Positions 7,585 to 15,508 of a DNA stretch of 64,000 nucleotides are shown in pieces. Below the pieces are notes generated by a model, which was not told where the DNA came from, made no database searches, and saw only the letters and a program-made list of their open reading frames with translations. The stretch's first letter is position 1. Every line of letters starts with the position of its first letter. A program made the position numbers and the translations under genes. Source of the DNA: Frateuria edaphi (GTDB taxonomy: Bacteria; Pseudomonadota; Gammaproteobacteria; Xanthomonadales; Rhodanobacteraceae); the NCBI RefSeq assembly GCF_021117405.1, contig NZ_CP088251.1, positions 3,614,501 to 3,678,500 of the forward strand. Reading direction: 5' to 3'.

Positions 7585-9342
7585 TTACTTGCAGTCGCAG
7601 CCGTAGCCGGGTTCCGGGCCTCCCTCGGCAATGAATCGGTCGATGCGCTTTTCCAGCACCGGCAGCGGCACCGAACCGAGCTGCAATACGGTGTCGTGGA
7701 AGTGCCGCAGGTCGAACCTGGCACCCAGTGCGTGCTCGGCCTTGCCGCGCAGCTCGCGCATCTTCAGGTAACCGAGTTCGTAGGACAGGGCCTGCCCGGG
7801 CCAGCTGATGTAGCGGTCCACCTCATTGGCGATTTCGCGCGCCGACAGCGCGGTGTTCTGTGTGAGGTAGTCGATCGCCTGTTGCCGCGTCCAGCCCAGG
7901 TGGTGGATGCCGGTGTCGACCACCAGCCGGCAGGCGCGCCACATCTGGTAGGTGAGGTAGCCGAAGCGCTGGTAGGGCGTCTTGTAGATGCCCATCTCGT
8001 TGCCCAGGTATTCGGAATACAGGCCCCAGCCCTCACCGAAGGCGGAGATGTAACCCTGGCGCCGGAACTCGGGTTGGCCCTTCTGCTCGGCAGCCAGTTC
8101 CAGCTGCAGCGCGTGGCCGGGATAGGACTCGTGCAGGGTCAGCGCCGGCATGTTGAAAAGCGGCCGCGACGGCAGGTCGTAGGTGTTGACCAGGTACGCG
8201 TCCGCGCCGCCGCGGCCGGAGGTGTAGTACGGCGCGATATCGGCCGGCACCGGCACGATGGCGAAGCGCGCGCGCGGCAGGTGGCCGAAGAAGCGGCTCA
8301 TCTGGCCGTCCACTTCCTTGGCCACCCAGGCGGTGCGCTGCAGCAGCTCGTCGGGCGTTTTGGCGTAGAACTGCGGATCGGTGCGCAGGAAGTCGAGGAA
8401 CGCGGGGAAGTCGCCCTTGAAGCCACTGTCCTTCATCGTCTGGAGCATCTGCGCGTGGATCTTCGCCACCTGCTCCAGGCCGATCGCGTGGATCGCATCG
8501 GGGTCCAGGTCCAGCGTGGTGTATTCGCGGATCTGCTGGCGATAGAACGCCTTGCCCTCCGGCAGTGCCTCGGCCGCCAGCGTGGTGCGCGCGTGCGGCA
8601 CGTAGCTCTGGCGGAAGAAGGTCAGCAATTTGCCGTAGGCCGGGATCACCTCGTCGCGGATGCGCCGCAGCGCCTCGCCCTGCAGCGCCTGCGCCTGGTC
8701 GGCGGGGATCGCGCCCGGCATCTGCTCGAACGGTTTGTAGAAGCTGCTGGCGGTGGGATCCTTCAGCTCCGCCACGGCGGCGATCGACACGTCGCGCCCG
8801 TCCAGCACGGCGCGCGGCACCGAGAAGCCGCGCTTGAGGCCCAGCCGCATGTTGGCGATCTGCTGATCGAAGTAGGCGGGGATCTGCGCCAGCCGGTCGA
8901 GGTAGCGGCGGTAGTCGTCGGTGGTGCGCAGGTGGTCGGCGTCCAGTTCGTAGCCGATGTCGCTCCAGAACGCCGAGTCGCTGTTGAACGGCATCTGCCA
9001 GGTCTTGAAGCGCTGGTCGGCCAGCAGGTTCGCGATCTGCGCGTGGTAGATGGCGTAGTTGACCTGGTTGGCGGGCGAGAGCTGGCTTGCGGCGAGCGCA
9101 TCGAGCCTGGCCAGCACCTGCTGCCATTGCTCCAGCCGCTGCTGCTGGCTGGCCGCGTCGACGTTGTCCAGCCGGCCGTTGTTCGGTTGCGGTTCGCCCG
9201 AGGCGCTGATGTCGCCCTGCCCGGTGCGCCACGCCCACTCCTGGGTGTAGATCGCCTTGAAGCGGTCGTCGGCGTCGTTGGCGTGCACGGCCGGGGCGAG
9301 CAGCAGGCCCGCGGCCAGCAGGCCGCCCAGCAGGTGGTTCAT
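7585..9342 (-). CDS. Exported DUF885 zinc-dependent peptidase-like protein
   Basis: The product is 585 residues from the ATG at 9342, which has AAGGAGC eight bases upstream. A signal peptide covers about residues 1-21 (AAGLLLAPAVHA). The DUF885 metallopeptidase-like hallmarks are HESYPGHALQ (His about 404) and GEGWGLYSEYLG (Glu about 436), which together would ligand zinc and supply the general base. Xanthomonads and relatives carry many secreted members, presumed to degrade peptides in the periplasm. The substrate is unknown. The gene appears monocistronic and is flanked downstream by a REP-like hairpin. Confidence 0.88.
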   Translation of the reverse strand: MNHLLGGLLAAGLLLAPAVHANDADDRFKAIYTQEWAWRTGQGDISASGEPQPNNGRLDNVDAASQQQRLEQWQQVLARLDALAASQLSPANQVNYAIYHAQIANLLADQRFKTWQMPFNSDSAFWSDIGYELDADHLRTTDDYRRYLDRLAQIPAYFDQQIANMRLGLKRGFSVPRAVLDGRDVSIAAVAELKDPTASSFYKPFEQMPGAIPADQAQALQGEALRRIRDEVIPAYGKLLTFFRQSYVPHARTTLAAEALPEGKAFYRQQIREYTTLDLDPDAIHAIGLEQVAKIHAQMLQTMKDSGFKGDFPAFLDFLRTDPQFYAKTPDELLQRTAWVAKEVDGQMSRFFGHLPRARFAIVPVPADIAPYYTSGRGGADAYLVNTYDLPSRPLFNMPALTLHESYPGHALQLELAAEQKGQPEFRRQGYISAFGEGWGLYSEYLGNEMGIYKTPYQRFGYLTYQMWRACRLVVDTGIHHLGWTRQQAIDYLTQNTALSAREIANEVDRYISWPGQALSYELGYLKMRELRGKAEHALGARFDLRHFHDTVLQLGSVPLPVLEKRIDRFIAEGGPEPGYGCDCK

Positions 9343-9418
9343 CGGGGAAGCTCCTTGCGAGGGAAGCGGTGATGATCGCAAAAGAAGCCCCTCCGATGGG
9401 CGCGCCGCGTAGGGTGGA

Positions 9419-10120
9419 CTACACGCCTGCGTAGTACCCGCGCATGGCGTCCAGGTAGGCGTCCAGGTTGCGGCCTTCGCCCATCGCGAAGCGTTCGCCG
9501 GTTTCGTCGAACTGGTCGATGCGGTCAGGACGGAAGTTGCGGAACGCGCCGCGCAGGCGGCACCAGGTGCCCAGCGTCCACTTGCCGCCCCAGAACGCCA
9601 GGCACAGCGGCTCGACGTCGCGCGTGCTGGCCTGGCCCGCTTCGTCGCGATAGACCAGCCGCAGCACCAGCTGCGCCTCGATCGCCGCGTGCAGTCGGTC
9701 GATGCGCGCAGCGAACGCGGTGCTGTATTCGTCGCGCCACACCGGCGCGTAGATGCGCGTGCGCGCGGCGCGCTCGCGCAGTTCCGGCGGCAGCACCGCC
9801 TCGATCTTCATCAGCGCGGCCTGCGCGCCTTCGGCCAGGCGCTCGCCGGCGAAGGCGCGCACGAAGCGGGTGCCGACCACCAGCGATTCGAGCTCCTCGG
9901 CGGTGAACATCAGCGGCGGGATGTCCGCGCCCTTGCGCAGCACATAGCCCACCCCCGCCTCGCCCTCGATCGGCACGCCCGAGAGCTGCAGGTCGGCGAC
10001 GTCGCGGTAGACCGTGCGCAGCGAGACGCCCAGCGTCTCGGCCAGCGAGCGCGCCTGCAGCGCGGTGCGGCGGCCGCGCAGGGCGTGGATGATGAGGAAC
10101 AGGCGGTCGGCGCGGCGCAT
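9419..10120 (-). CDS. YafY-type HTH/WYL-domain transcriptional regulator
   Basis: The product is 233 residues. An N-terminal helix-turn-helix (SLAETLGVSLRTVYRDVADL, about 26-45) is followed by a linker and a WYL domain (about 140-215) with RLVYRDEAGQASTRDVEPLCLAFWGGKWTLGTWCRLR. WYL domains sense small ligands or nucleic acids. It follows the glutathione S-transferase gene by 57 bases on the same strand and is probably the last gene of the detoxification operon. Regulators of this type often sit beside VOC and GFA genes, which suggests it controls the unit. Confidence 0.88.
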   Translation of the reverse strand: MRRADRLFLIIHALRGRRTALQARSLAETLGVSLRTVYRDVADLQLSGVPIEGEAGVGYVLRKGADIPPLMFTAEELESLVVGTRFVRAFAGERLAEGAQAALMKIEAVLPPELRERAARTRIYAPVWRDEYSTAFAARIDRLHAAIEAQLVLRLVYRDEAGQASTRDVEPLCLAFWGGKWTLGTWCRLRGAFRNFRPDRIDQFDETGERFAMGEGRNLDAYLDAMRGYYAGV

Positions 10121-10177
10121 GCGCGCATGATCGCCGAGGCGCGACGCATGGGCCAGTGCGCCGGCACCCGCGGTCGC

Positions 10178-10804
10178 TCAGGACTGGCTGGCGAGAAACC
10201 CGGCATCCTTCGCTTCCGCCCGTTGCATCGCCGGGCGCGCACGCACGCGGGCGATGTAGTCGCGCACCGGCGGCACGTCCGGCACCAGTTTGAACATCGT
10301 GGTCCAGTGCAGCGCGGTGCCCCACAGCACGTCGGCGGCGGTGAAGCGCTCGCCGAGCAGCCAGGGCCCGGGTGTGAGCTGGGCGACGATGGCGTCCAGC
10401 ACTTCCTGCCAGGTGCCATAGGGCGAGGTCGCGTGGGGCGCCGGCTCGCGTTGCATGGAATGATCGACCAGCGCCGGCTCGAAGCAGGAGCCATAGAACA
10501 CCATCCAGCGCAGGTACGGCCCGCGCAGCGGATCGCCGATCGCCGGCGCCAGTCCCTTGTCCGGATAGAGGTCGGCCAAGTACATCATCACCGCCGGCTG
10601 CTCGGTGACCATGGCGCCGTCGTGGCGGATCGCCGGCACCTTGCCCAGCGGGTTGAGTGCGAGGTAGGCCGGGTCGCGCTGCGTGCCGGCCTTGAGATCC
10701 AGCAGATGCAGGTCGTAGTCGACGCCCAGTTCCTCGAGCAGCGCCAGCGTGCCGCGCGAGCGCGACTGCGGCGCGTGGAAGAAGGTGATCTCCGGTGCGT
10801 TCAT
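10178..10804 (-). CDS. Glutathione S-transferase family protein
   Basis: This is a 208-residue protein with an N-terminal thioredoxin-fold GST domain (about 1-80). It contains SRSRG near residues 14-18 (candidate catalytic serine), the cis-proline segment NPLGKVPAI and the gamma-glutamyl-binding TEQPAVMMYL. A helical C-terminal domain follows, with the conserved FTAADVLWGTAL. It would conjugate or thiol-reduce electrophiles with glutathione. Its ATG overlaps the stop of the upstream VOC gene (ATGA), so the two are translated together in the electrophile-related operon. Confidence 0.9.
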   Translation of the reverse strand: MNAPEITFFHAPQSRSRGTLALLEELGVDYDLHLLDLKAGTQRDPAYLALNPLGKVPAIRHDGAMVTEQPAVMMYLADLYPDKGLAPAIGDPLRGPYLRWMVFYGSCFEPALVDHSMQREPAPHATSPYGTWQEVLDAIVAQLTPGPWLLGERFTAADVLWGTALHWTTMFKLVPDVPPVRDYIARVRARPAMQRAEAKDAGFLASQS

Positions 10805-11190
10805 GGCGTGTTCTCCGGCGGCCGATGGCAGACCGCTTCCAGGTTGTGTCCATCCGGGCCGATCACGAAGGCGCCGTAGTAGTTGTCGTGGTATTGCGGG
10901 CGCAGCCTGGGCGCGCCGTTGTCGCGCGCGCCGGCCGCCAGCGCGGCGCGATGGAAGGCGTCGACCTGCGCTCGGCTGGCGGCCGCGAAGGCCATGTGCA
11001 GTGGTCCCGGGACATGGTCGGCGCGGGTCAGCCAGAGCTCCTGCTCGGCCGTTCGACCCCGACCGGCGGCCAGGCCCACGGCGTCGGGAAAGCCTTTCAC
11101 CACCGCGATGCCCAACGGCTGCAGCGCCTGCTCGTAGAAGCGGCGCGCGTGTTCCAGGTCGGTCACGGGGAGCCCGAGATGATCGAACAT
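10801..11190 (-). CDS. VOC-family (glyoxalase-like) protein
   Basis: This 129-residue single VOC module pair has probable metal ligands His4 (DHLGLPV), His65 (PLHMAF) and Glu118 (NLEAV). The sequence ending HDNYYGAFVIGPDGHNLEAVCH is typical of the YcpA/lactoylglutathione-lyase-like group of VOC proteins. It lies 12 bases after the GFA gene and overlaps the GST gene by four bases, in the middle of the operon. A role in methylglyoxal or other aldehyde-glutathione adduct metabolism is inferred from context. Confidence 0.88.
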   Translation of the reverse strand: MFDHLGLPVTDLEHARRFYEQALQPLGIAVVKGFPDAVGLAAGRGRTAEQELWLTRADHVPGPLHMAFAAASRAQVDAFHRAALAAGARDNGAPRLRPQYHDNYYGAFVIGPDGHNLEAVCHRPPENTP

Positions 11191-11202
11191 GGCCTTGCGC
11201 TC

Positions 11203-11607
11203 CTAAAGGTAGGTGGTCACGGCCGGGGGGTTCATCCAGTTGTCGTGGCGACCGTCGAAGTAGCGCACCGGCGCGCGGGCCAGTTCCTCCGGACTGGCGT
11301 CGTCCAGGCAGGCGAGGTTCACGCTGACGAAGTCGCCGCCCAGCTGCTCCAGGTGCCCGGTGCCGAAGGGCTGGATGCCGCATTGCCGGCAGAAGCGGTA
11401 GTGCATGCTGTGGGTGCCGAACTGGTAGTCCGCCAACGCCGCTTCGCCTTCCAGAAGGCGAAAGGCCTCCGGCCTGACGATCGCGCCCCAGCGGCGCGTC
11501 TTGCTGCAGATCGAGCAGTTGCAGCGGCCGGTGCCGGCGGAAAGATCGATGTCGGCGGCAAAACGCACCGCGCCGCAATGGCAGCTGCCGTGATAGGTCC
11601 TGGTCAT
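11203..11607 (-). CDS. GFA-family glutathione-dependent aldehyde-activating protein
   Basis: The product is 134 residues with the full set of GFA zinc cysteines: C9 and C11 (SCHCGAVRF), C29, C31 and C34 (CNCSICSK), and C73 and C76 ([11 protein letters not shown]). The founding member speeds condensation of formaldehyde with glutathione, although many relatives have unproven function. Its ATG overlaps the stop of the NIPSNAP gene. The presence of GFA, VOC and GST genes in one operon is the main reason for calling it a detoxification unit. Confidence 0.9.
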   Translation of the reverse strand: MTRTYHGSCHCGAVRFAADIDLSAGTGRCNCSICSKTRRWGAIVRPEAFRLLEGEAALADYQFGTHSMHYRFCRQCGIQPFGTGHLEQLGGDFVSVNLACLDDASPEELARAPVRYFDGRHDNWMNPPAVTTYL

Positions 11608-12344
11608 GCGTGTTCCCCGGCCGTGGTGATGGACGATGATGCGCCGCGCAGCAGCGAACGCGGCGTGGGCGCCAGGCGCAGGGTTTCGGGCAGCGCCTCC
11701 AGGCAATGGACCCAGGCTTGGACGATCGGGTCGGCGGCCGCGGCGGCGCGGTGCCGTGCCTGCGCCGCGGCATCGGCGAAGGCGGCGAACCAGACGAATA
11801 CGCTTTCGCCTTCGCGCACCGGGAGCCGCGGGAAGGTGTTGCGCGCCGGCTCGGTGACGAACTGTCCCAGCACCGGTGCGCCGAGGCGCTCCAGCACGGG
11901 CCGCACCTGCGTATCGAAACTGCGCGCCAGCGGCGCGGCAGCGGACGGTGGCACGGGGCAGATCGTGGCGCTCAGCAGGCCGGCAGGCGAGCGTTCGCCA
12001 AGTCCCGGGCGTGGCATTCCCTGCACTGCGAAAGGCTGGGTCGGGCGCAGTAGCAGCACGTCGTCCGAATCGAGCATCGTCGCGTTGGCGGCCTCGCGGT
12101 GAGCGCGCCAGACCGGGCCGTCGTAGAACGCCGCCAGCGCCGCGGCGCGCGCGGGCATGTCCGGAAAACTGCGCAACCAGACGAAGCGATCCGGATCGTC
12201 GAGGTCGCGGTACTGCCCTGGCAGGGCCATGCCGAGCGCTTCCTGCGGCTCGATGAACTCGCGCTCGAAGAGCTCGACCAGCCGCTCGCGCTGGCCGGGA
12301 CGCAGCGTGTACTGGCGCAATTCGAATACGGCGTGGGCGCTCAT
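11604..12344 (-). CDS. NIPSNAP-family protein
   Basis: The product is 246 residues made of two ferredoxin-like NIPSNAP/Dabb halves. The first half has [40 protein letters not shown] and [15 protein letters not shown], which match the family pattern closely. The second half (about 135-230) is more divergent. Bacterial members are small-molecule or aldehyde-associated proteins without a settled biochemical activity. The start at 12344 overlaps the stop of the 54-residue ORF by four bases. It is part of the operon from 13125 down to 9419. Confidence 0.85.
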   Translation of the reverse strand: MSAHAVFELRQYTLRPGQRERLVELFEREFIEPQEALGMALPGQYRDLDDPDRFVWLRSFPDMPARAAALAAFYDGPVWRAHREAANATMLDSDDVLLLRPTQPFAVQGMPRPGLGERSPAGLLSATICPVPPSAAAPLARSFDTQVRPVLERLGAPVLGQFVTEPARNTFPRLPVREGESVFVWFAAFADAAAQARHRAAAAADPIVQAWVHCLEALPETLRLAPTPRSLLRGASSSITTAGEHA

Positions 12345-12505
12345 GGGCGCCGTCCGAACAGCGTGGCGACCAGCGCCAGCAGGGTCATCCGCCGGGATGG
12401 CTGGCGCGCGGCCTCGGCCGGCAATCGATGCGGCCCTTCGACCAGCCGGTTGCGCCCGGCCAGCGGGCGGTAGGCGTCGGCGATGCGGTCGAGGATCGGA
12501 TGCAC
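12341..12505 (-). CDS. 54-residue operon ORF, unknown function
   Basis: A short ORF starts at GTG (12505) with GAGGAGG six bases upstream and stops inside the NIPSNAP start codon (ATGA overlap). It begins 11 bases after the DJ-1-like gene ends. The peptide is basic, with [18 protein letters not shown] at the N-terminus and a short hydrophobic stretch ([11 protein letters not shown]) close to the C-terminus. The good ribosome-binding site and tight coupling argue that it is translated. I recognise no family. It could be a small membrane-associated protein or only a coupling leader for the next gene. Confidence 0.6.
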   Translation of the reverse strand: MHPILDRIADAYRPLAGRNRLVEGPHRLPAEAARQPSRRMTLLALVATLFGRRP

Positions 12506-12516
12506 GATCGTCCTCC

Positions 12517-13125
12517 TCACGCCGCCACCGCTTCGCCAACGCACCACGGCGGCAGCTGGGCATGCTTGAACAGGCGATACCAGTGTTCGCGGTCGCCCGG
12601 GCCGTAGAGGTCCAGCGTGCGGATCACCTCGCGCGCGAACTCCACGCTCCCCAGATGGCTGGCGGTGATGGTGCCGCCGTCGCTGACTGCCAGTACCGAG
12701 GCGTCGTACTGCGCGCTGCCGGCGTAGCCCGGTACCTGGGCATCGATATGACCGGCCCAGTTGCCGGTGTGGCGGCAGCGGTCGAGCAGGCCAGCGCGAG
12801 CCAGCGCCAGCACGCCGCTGTCGATGCCGGCGACCACCGAGCCGGCACCGTGCAACTGGCGCAACGCGGCCACCGCCGAGGCGCCTTCGCCGCGCTGCCA
12901 CAGGTGACCGCCCGGCACGATGGTGAGCGCGGCACGCGCGAAGTCGAGCTCGGCAAGGCTCAGCTCCGGCTGCACCGCCAGGCCGCCCATCGAGCGCACC
13001 GGCGCGCGGGTGAAGCCCACCGTCGCCACCTGCCAGTCGCCCGGCCGACGCACCTCGCACAGCGCCAGCGCTGCCTGCCAATCCGCAAAACCGTCGAACA
13101 CCAGGAAATGGATCGTGTCGCGCAT
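12517..13125 (-). CDS. DJ-1/PfpI-family protein lacking the nucleophilic cysteine
   Basis: This 202-residue protein has the DJ-1/PfpI flavodoxin-like fold: HFLVFDGFADWQ at the N-terminus, LTIVPGGH at 68-74, and the nucleophile-elbow segment followed by ALARAGLLDRCRHTGNWAGH. Family members usually read A-I-C-G at the elbow; here the segment is GIDSGV, so Asp102-Ser103 replace the cysteine. Glyoxalase III or deglycase chemistry that depends on that cysteine is therefore unlikely. It is the first gene of the tight minus-strand operon, and the promoter should lie in the 226-base gap to fbp. Confidence 0.85.
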   Translation of the reverse strand: MRDTIHFLVFDGFADWQAALALCEVRRPGDWQVATVGFTRAPVRSMGGLAVQPELSLAELDFARAALTIVPGGHLWQRGEGASAVAALRQLHGAGSVVAGIDSGVLALARAGLLDRCRHTGNWAGHIDAQVPGYAGSAQYDASVLAVSDGGTITASHLGSVEFAREVIRTLDLYGPGDREHWYRLFKHAQLPPWCVGEAVAA

Positions 13126-13351
13126 CGCGTTGCCTCCTTTGCAAGATGGGCAGGATGCGCCGGGGCTGCTGCCAGCGTGATGTCAGCAGTGGGGCAAAAG
13201 GCGGACCCCATTATCCCGGGCTCATACCTGCAGGCCGAAGGCGAAGCACCCCGAATCCGCTTTGCCAGGCCCGGCGCGGAGGGGGCCGGGTGCGTCCCGC
13301 CATTCACGCGCACCCCGTAAAATGCGCGTTCCTTCCAGCCACGGACCCGAC

Positions 13352-14368
13352 ATGAAGCCTGTTTCGCTGATCCAGTTCCTGATCGAGGAGCGCCGCGCCG
13401 GCCACATCAACGCCGAGCTCTCGCTGCTGATCGAAGTGGTCACGCGCGCCTGCAAGCGCATTGCGGTGGCCACCAGCAAGGGCGCGCTGGGTGGCGTGCT
13501 GGGCAACGCCGGCAGCGACAACGTGCAGGGCGAGGCGCAGAAGAAGCTCGACGTGATCTCCAACGAGATCCTGCTGGAAGCCAATGCCTGGGGCGGCCAC
13601 CTGGCTGCCTGCGCGTCGGAGGAGATGGAAGATCCGCAGCCGATCCCGGACATGTACCCGAAGGGCAACCACCTGCTGCTGTTCGATCCGCTGGATGGCT
13701 CGTCCAACATCGACGTGAACATCTCGGTGGGCACGATCTTCTCGGTGCTGCGCTGCCCCGAGGACGTGACCGAGCCGAAGGTCGAGGACTTCCTGCAGCC
13801 GGGGACGCAGCAGCTGGCCGCCGGCTACGTGGTGTACGGCCCGGCCACGTTGCTGGTGCTGACCTTCGGCCACGGCACGCACGAGTTCACGCTGGACCGC
13901 GAGGTCGGCAGCTTCATCCTGAGCCGGCGCGACATCCGCATCCCCGAGCAGACCGCCGAATTCGCCATCAACATGTCCAACCAGCGCCACTGGGAGGCGC
14001 CGATGCAGCGCTACGTCGGTGAGCTGCTGGCCGGCAGGGAAGGACCGCGCGGCAAGGACTTCAACATGCGCTGGGTCGCCTCGATGGTCGCCGACGTGCA
14101 TCGCATCATCACCCGCGGCGGCGTGTTCTTCTATCCGCTGGACGCCAAGATCAAGGCCAAGGGCGGCAAGCTGCGCCTGATGTACGAGGCCAACCCGATG
14201 GCCTTCATCGTCGAGCAGGCCGGCGGCGCGGCCACCACCGGGCGCGAGCGCATCCTGGAGCTGCAGCCGACCGGCCTGCACCAGCGCGTGCCGGTGTTCC
14301 TCGGTTCGAAGGGCGAGGTGGAAGTGGCCACCCGCTACCACCGCGAGGCGGACGTCGCCTACGCCTGA
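13352..14368 (+). CDS. fbp: Fructose-1,6-bisphosphatase class I
   Basis: The product is 338 residues, full length for class I FBPase, which hydrolyses fructose-1,6-bisphosphate to fructose-6-phosphate in gluconeogenesis. Metal-binding motifs are SEEME (Glu90/Glu91) and [13 protein letters not shown] (Asp112, Asp115). The phosphate site includes [22 protein letters not shown] near residue 270. The start at 13352 matches the family N-terminus; an upstream ATG (13322) would add ten unlikely residues. It is divergent from the DJ-1 operon and followed by a strong hairpin. Confidence 0.96.
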   Translation: MKPVSLIQFLIEERRAGHINAELSLLIEVVTRACKRIAVATSKGALGGVLGNAGSDNVQGEAQKKLDVISNEILLEANAWGGHLAACASEEMEDPQPIPDMYPKGNHLLLFDPLDGSSNIDVNISVGTIFSVLRCPEDVTEPKVEDFLQPGTQQLAAGYVVYGPATLLVLTFGHGTHEFTLDREVGSFILSRRDIRIPEQTAEFAINMSNQRHWEAPMQRYVGELLAGREGPRGKDFNMRWVASMVADVHRIITRGGVFFYPLDAKIKAKGGKLRLMYEANPMAFIVEQAGGAATTGRERILELQPTGLHQRVPVFLGSKGEVEVATRYHREADVAYA

Positions 14369-14373
14369 GGACC

Positions 14374-14401
14374 CCGGGCAGGCGCCCGTGCGCCTGCCCG
14401 G
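14374..14401 (+). terminator. Strong hairpin after fbp, possible terminator
   Basis: CCGGGCAGGCGC (14374-14385) and GCGCCTGCCCGG (14390-14401) form a perfect 12-bp stem with the tetraloop CCGT, six bases after the fbp stop. It has no U-tract, so it may act as a mRNA 3'-end stabiliser or a Rho-assisted end rather than a classical terminator. Confidence 0.5.
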
Positions 14402-14464
14402 TCCCGCCCCGGTTTCGCCATCGTCCTGCCGCACGCTTCCCGCCGACTTCCCGACCTATCGACG

Positions 14465-15367
14465 ATGGCCCGACGCCTGAGCCTCCTGCTGCTGTTGACC
14501 GTGGCCCTGGCCGGCTGCGCACCCGTGCGCAAGCCGCCGCCGGTCCCACCGCCGCGCAAGCTGGTGGTCGGGCTGGCGCTGGGTGGTGGCGCGGCCAAGG
14601 GCTTTGCGCACATTGGCGTGATCAAGATGCTGGAAGCCAGCGGCATCCACGTGGATGTCGTTGCCGGCACCAGTGCCGGCAGCGTGGTCGGCGCGCTGTA
14701 TGCCAGCGGCATGGACGCCTTCGCCATGCAGCAGGCGGCCATCTCGCTGGACGAAGCCTCGATCCGCGACGTGCGGCTGTTCAGCGGTGGCCTGGTGCAG
14801 GGTCGGAAACTGCAGGATTACGTTGACGGGCTGGTGCGCCAGCGACCGCTCGAACGGTTGAGGCTGCCCTTCGCGGCGGTCGCCACCGAGCTGGAGACGG
14901 GCCAGCGCAAAGTGTTCCGCCAGGGCGACACCGGCCAGGCCGTGCGCGCCTCCTGCAGCGTGCCCGGCGTGTTCGAGCCGGCGGCGATCGGCGGGCGGCA
15001 TTATGTCGATGGCGGCGTGGTCAGCCCGGTGCCGGTCGACGCCGCGCGCGAGCTCGGTGCCGACTTCGTCATCGCGGTGGACATCTCCGCCCGCAGCGAC
15101 GGCACGCTGCCGGATGACATGTTCGGCATCGTCGGCCGCTCGGTGGTGATCATGGGCCAGCACCTGGGCGCGCAGGAGCTGGCGCGCGCCGACGTGGTGA
15201 TACGTCCCCGGGTGAACGACATCGGCGCGGCCGACTTCGCGCAGAAGGAGCGCGCGATCATGGAAGGCGAGAAGGCGGCGCTGGCGGCGATGCCGCTGGT
15301 CCGCGCACGGCTGGCCGCGGCGCAGCTGGCGCCGCCGGCGATCGCCGCACGACCCAGCCGCCCTTAG
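14465..15367 (+). CDS. Patatin-like phospholipase, lipoprotein
   Basis: The product is 300 residues. It starts with a lipoprotein signal peptide with lipobox LAGC (acylated Cys18), so it is anchored in the envelope facing the periplasm. The patatin domain carries the oxyanion stretch GGGAAKG (40-46), the nucleophile elbow GTSAG (Ser70) and the catalytic DGG (Asp182), a complete Ser-Asp dyad. It resembles the RssA/YlbK-like group. The expected activity is phospholipid acyl hydrolysis; the physiological target is unknown. Confidence 0.9.
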   Translation: MARRLSLLLLLTVALAGCAPVRKPPPVPPPRKLVVGLALGGGAAKGFAHIGVIKMLEASGIHVDVVAGTSAGSVVGALYASGMDAFAMQQAAISLDEASIRDVRLFSGGLVQGRKLQDYVDGLVRQRPLERLRLPFAAVATELETGQRKVFRQGDTGQAVRASCSVPGVFEPAAIGGRHYVDGGVVSPVPVDAARELGADFVIAVDISARSDGTLPDDMFGIVGRSVVIMGQHLGAQELARADVVIRPRVNDIGAADFAQKERAIMEGEKAALAAMPLVRARLAAAQLAPPAIAARPSRP

Positions 15368-15428
15368 CTGGACTTCAGCCCACCGGCACGCTTCCCCCGC
15401 ATCCCGGTCGGCCCAAGCCCAGCCTACG
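15368..15428. repeat. Degenerate REP-like repeat
   Basis: CTGGACTTCAGCCCACC followed about 28 bases later by GGCCCAAGCCCAGCCTACGCG matches the two-part layout and TACGC ending of the better REP-like elements, but both hairpins are decayed. It lies between the patatin gene and the S9 peptidase gene. Confidence 0.35.
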
Positions 15429-15508
15429 CGAACCATGGTGTGACCGGCCGCACTGGAGCAAGCACCGATGCGCTGCTAGCGTGGACCCTTTCCTCGCGAG
15501 AGCGGCCC

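Noticed and set aside
7462-9372. A long plus-strand frame opposite the DUF885 gene
   Set aside because: The minus-strand gene has a signal peptide, ribosome-binding site and metal motifs; the plus frame has low-complexity His/Arg/Val composition only.
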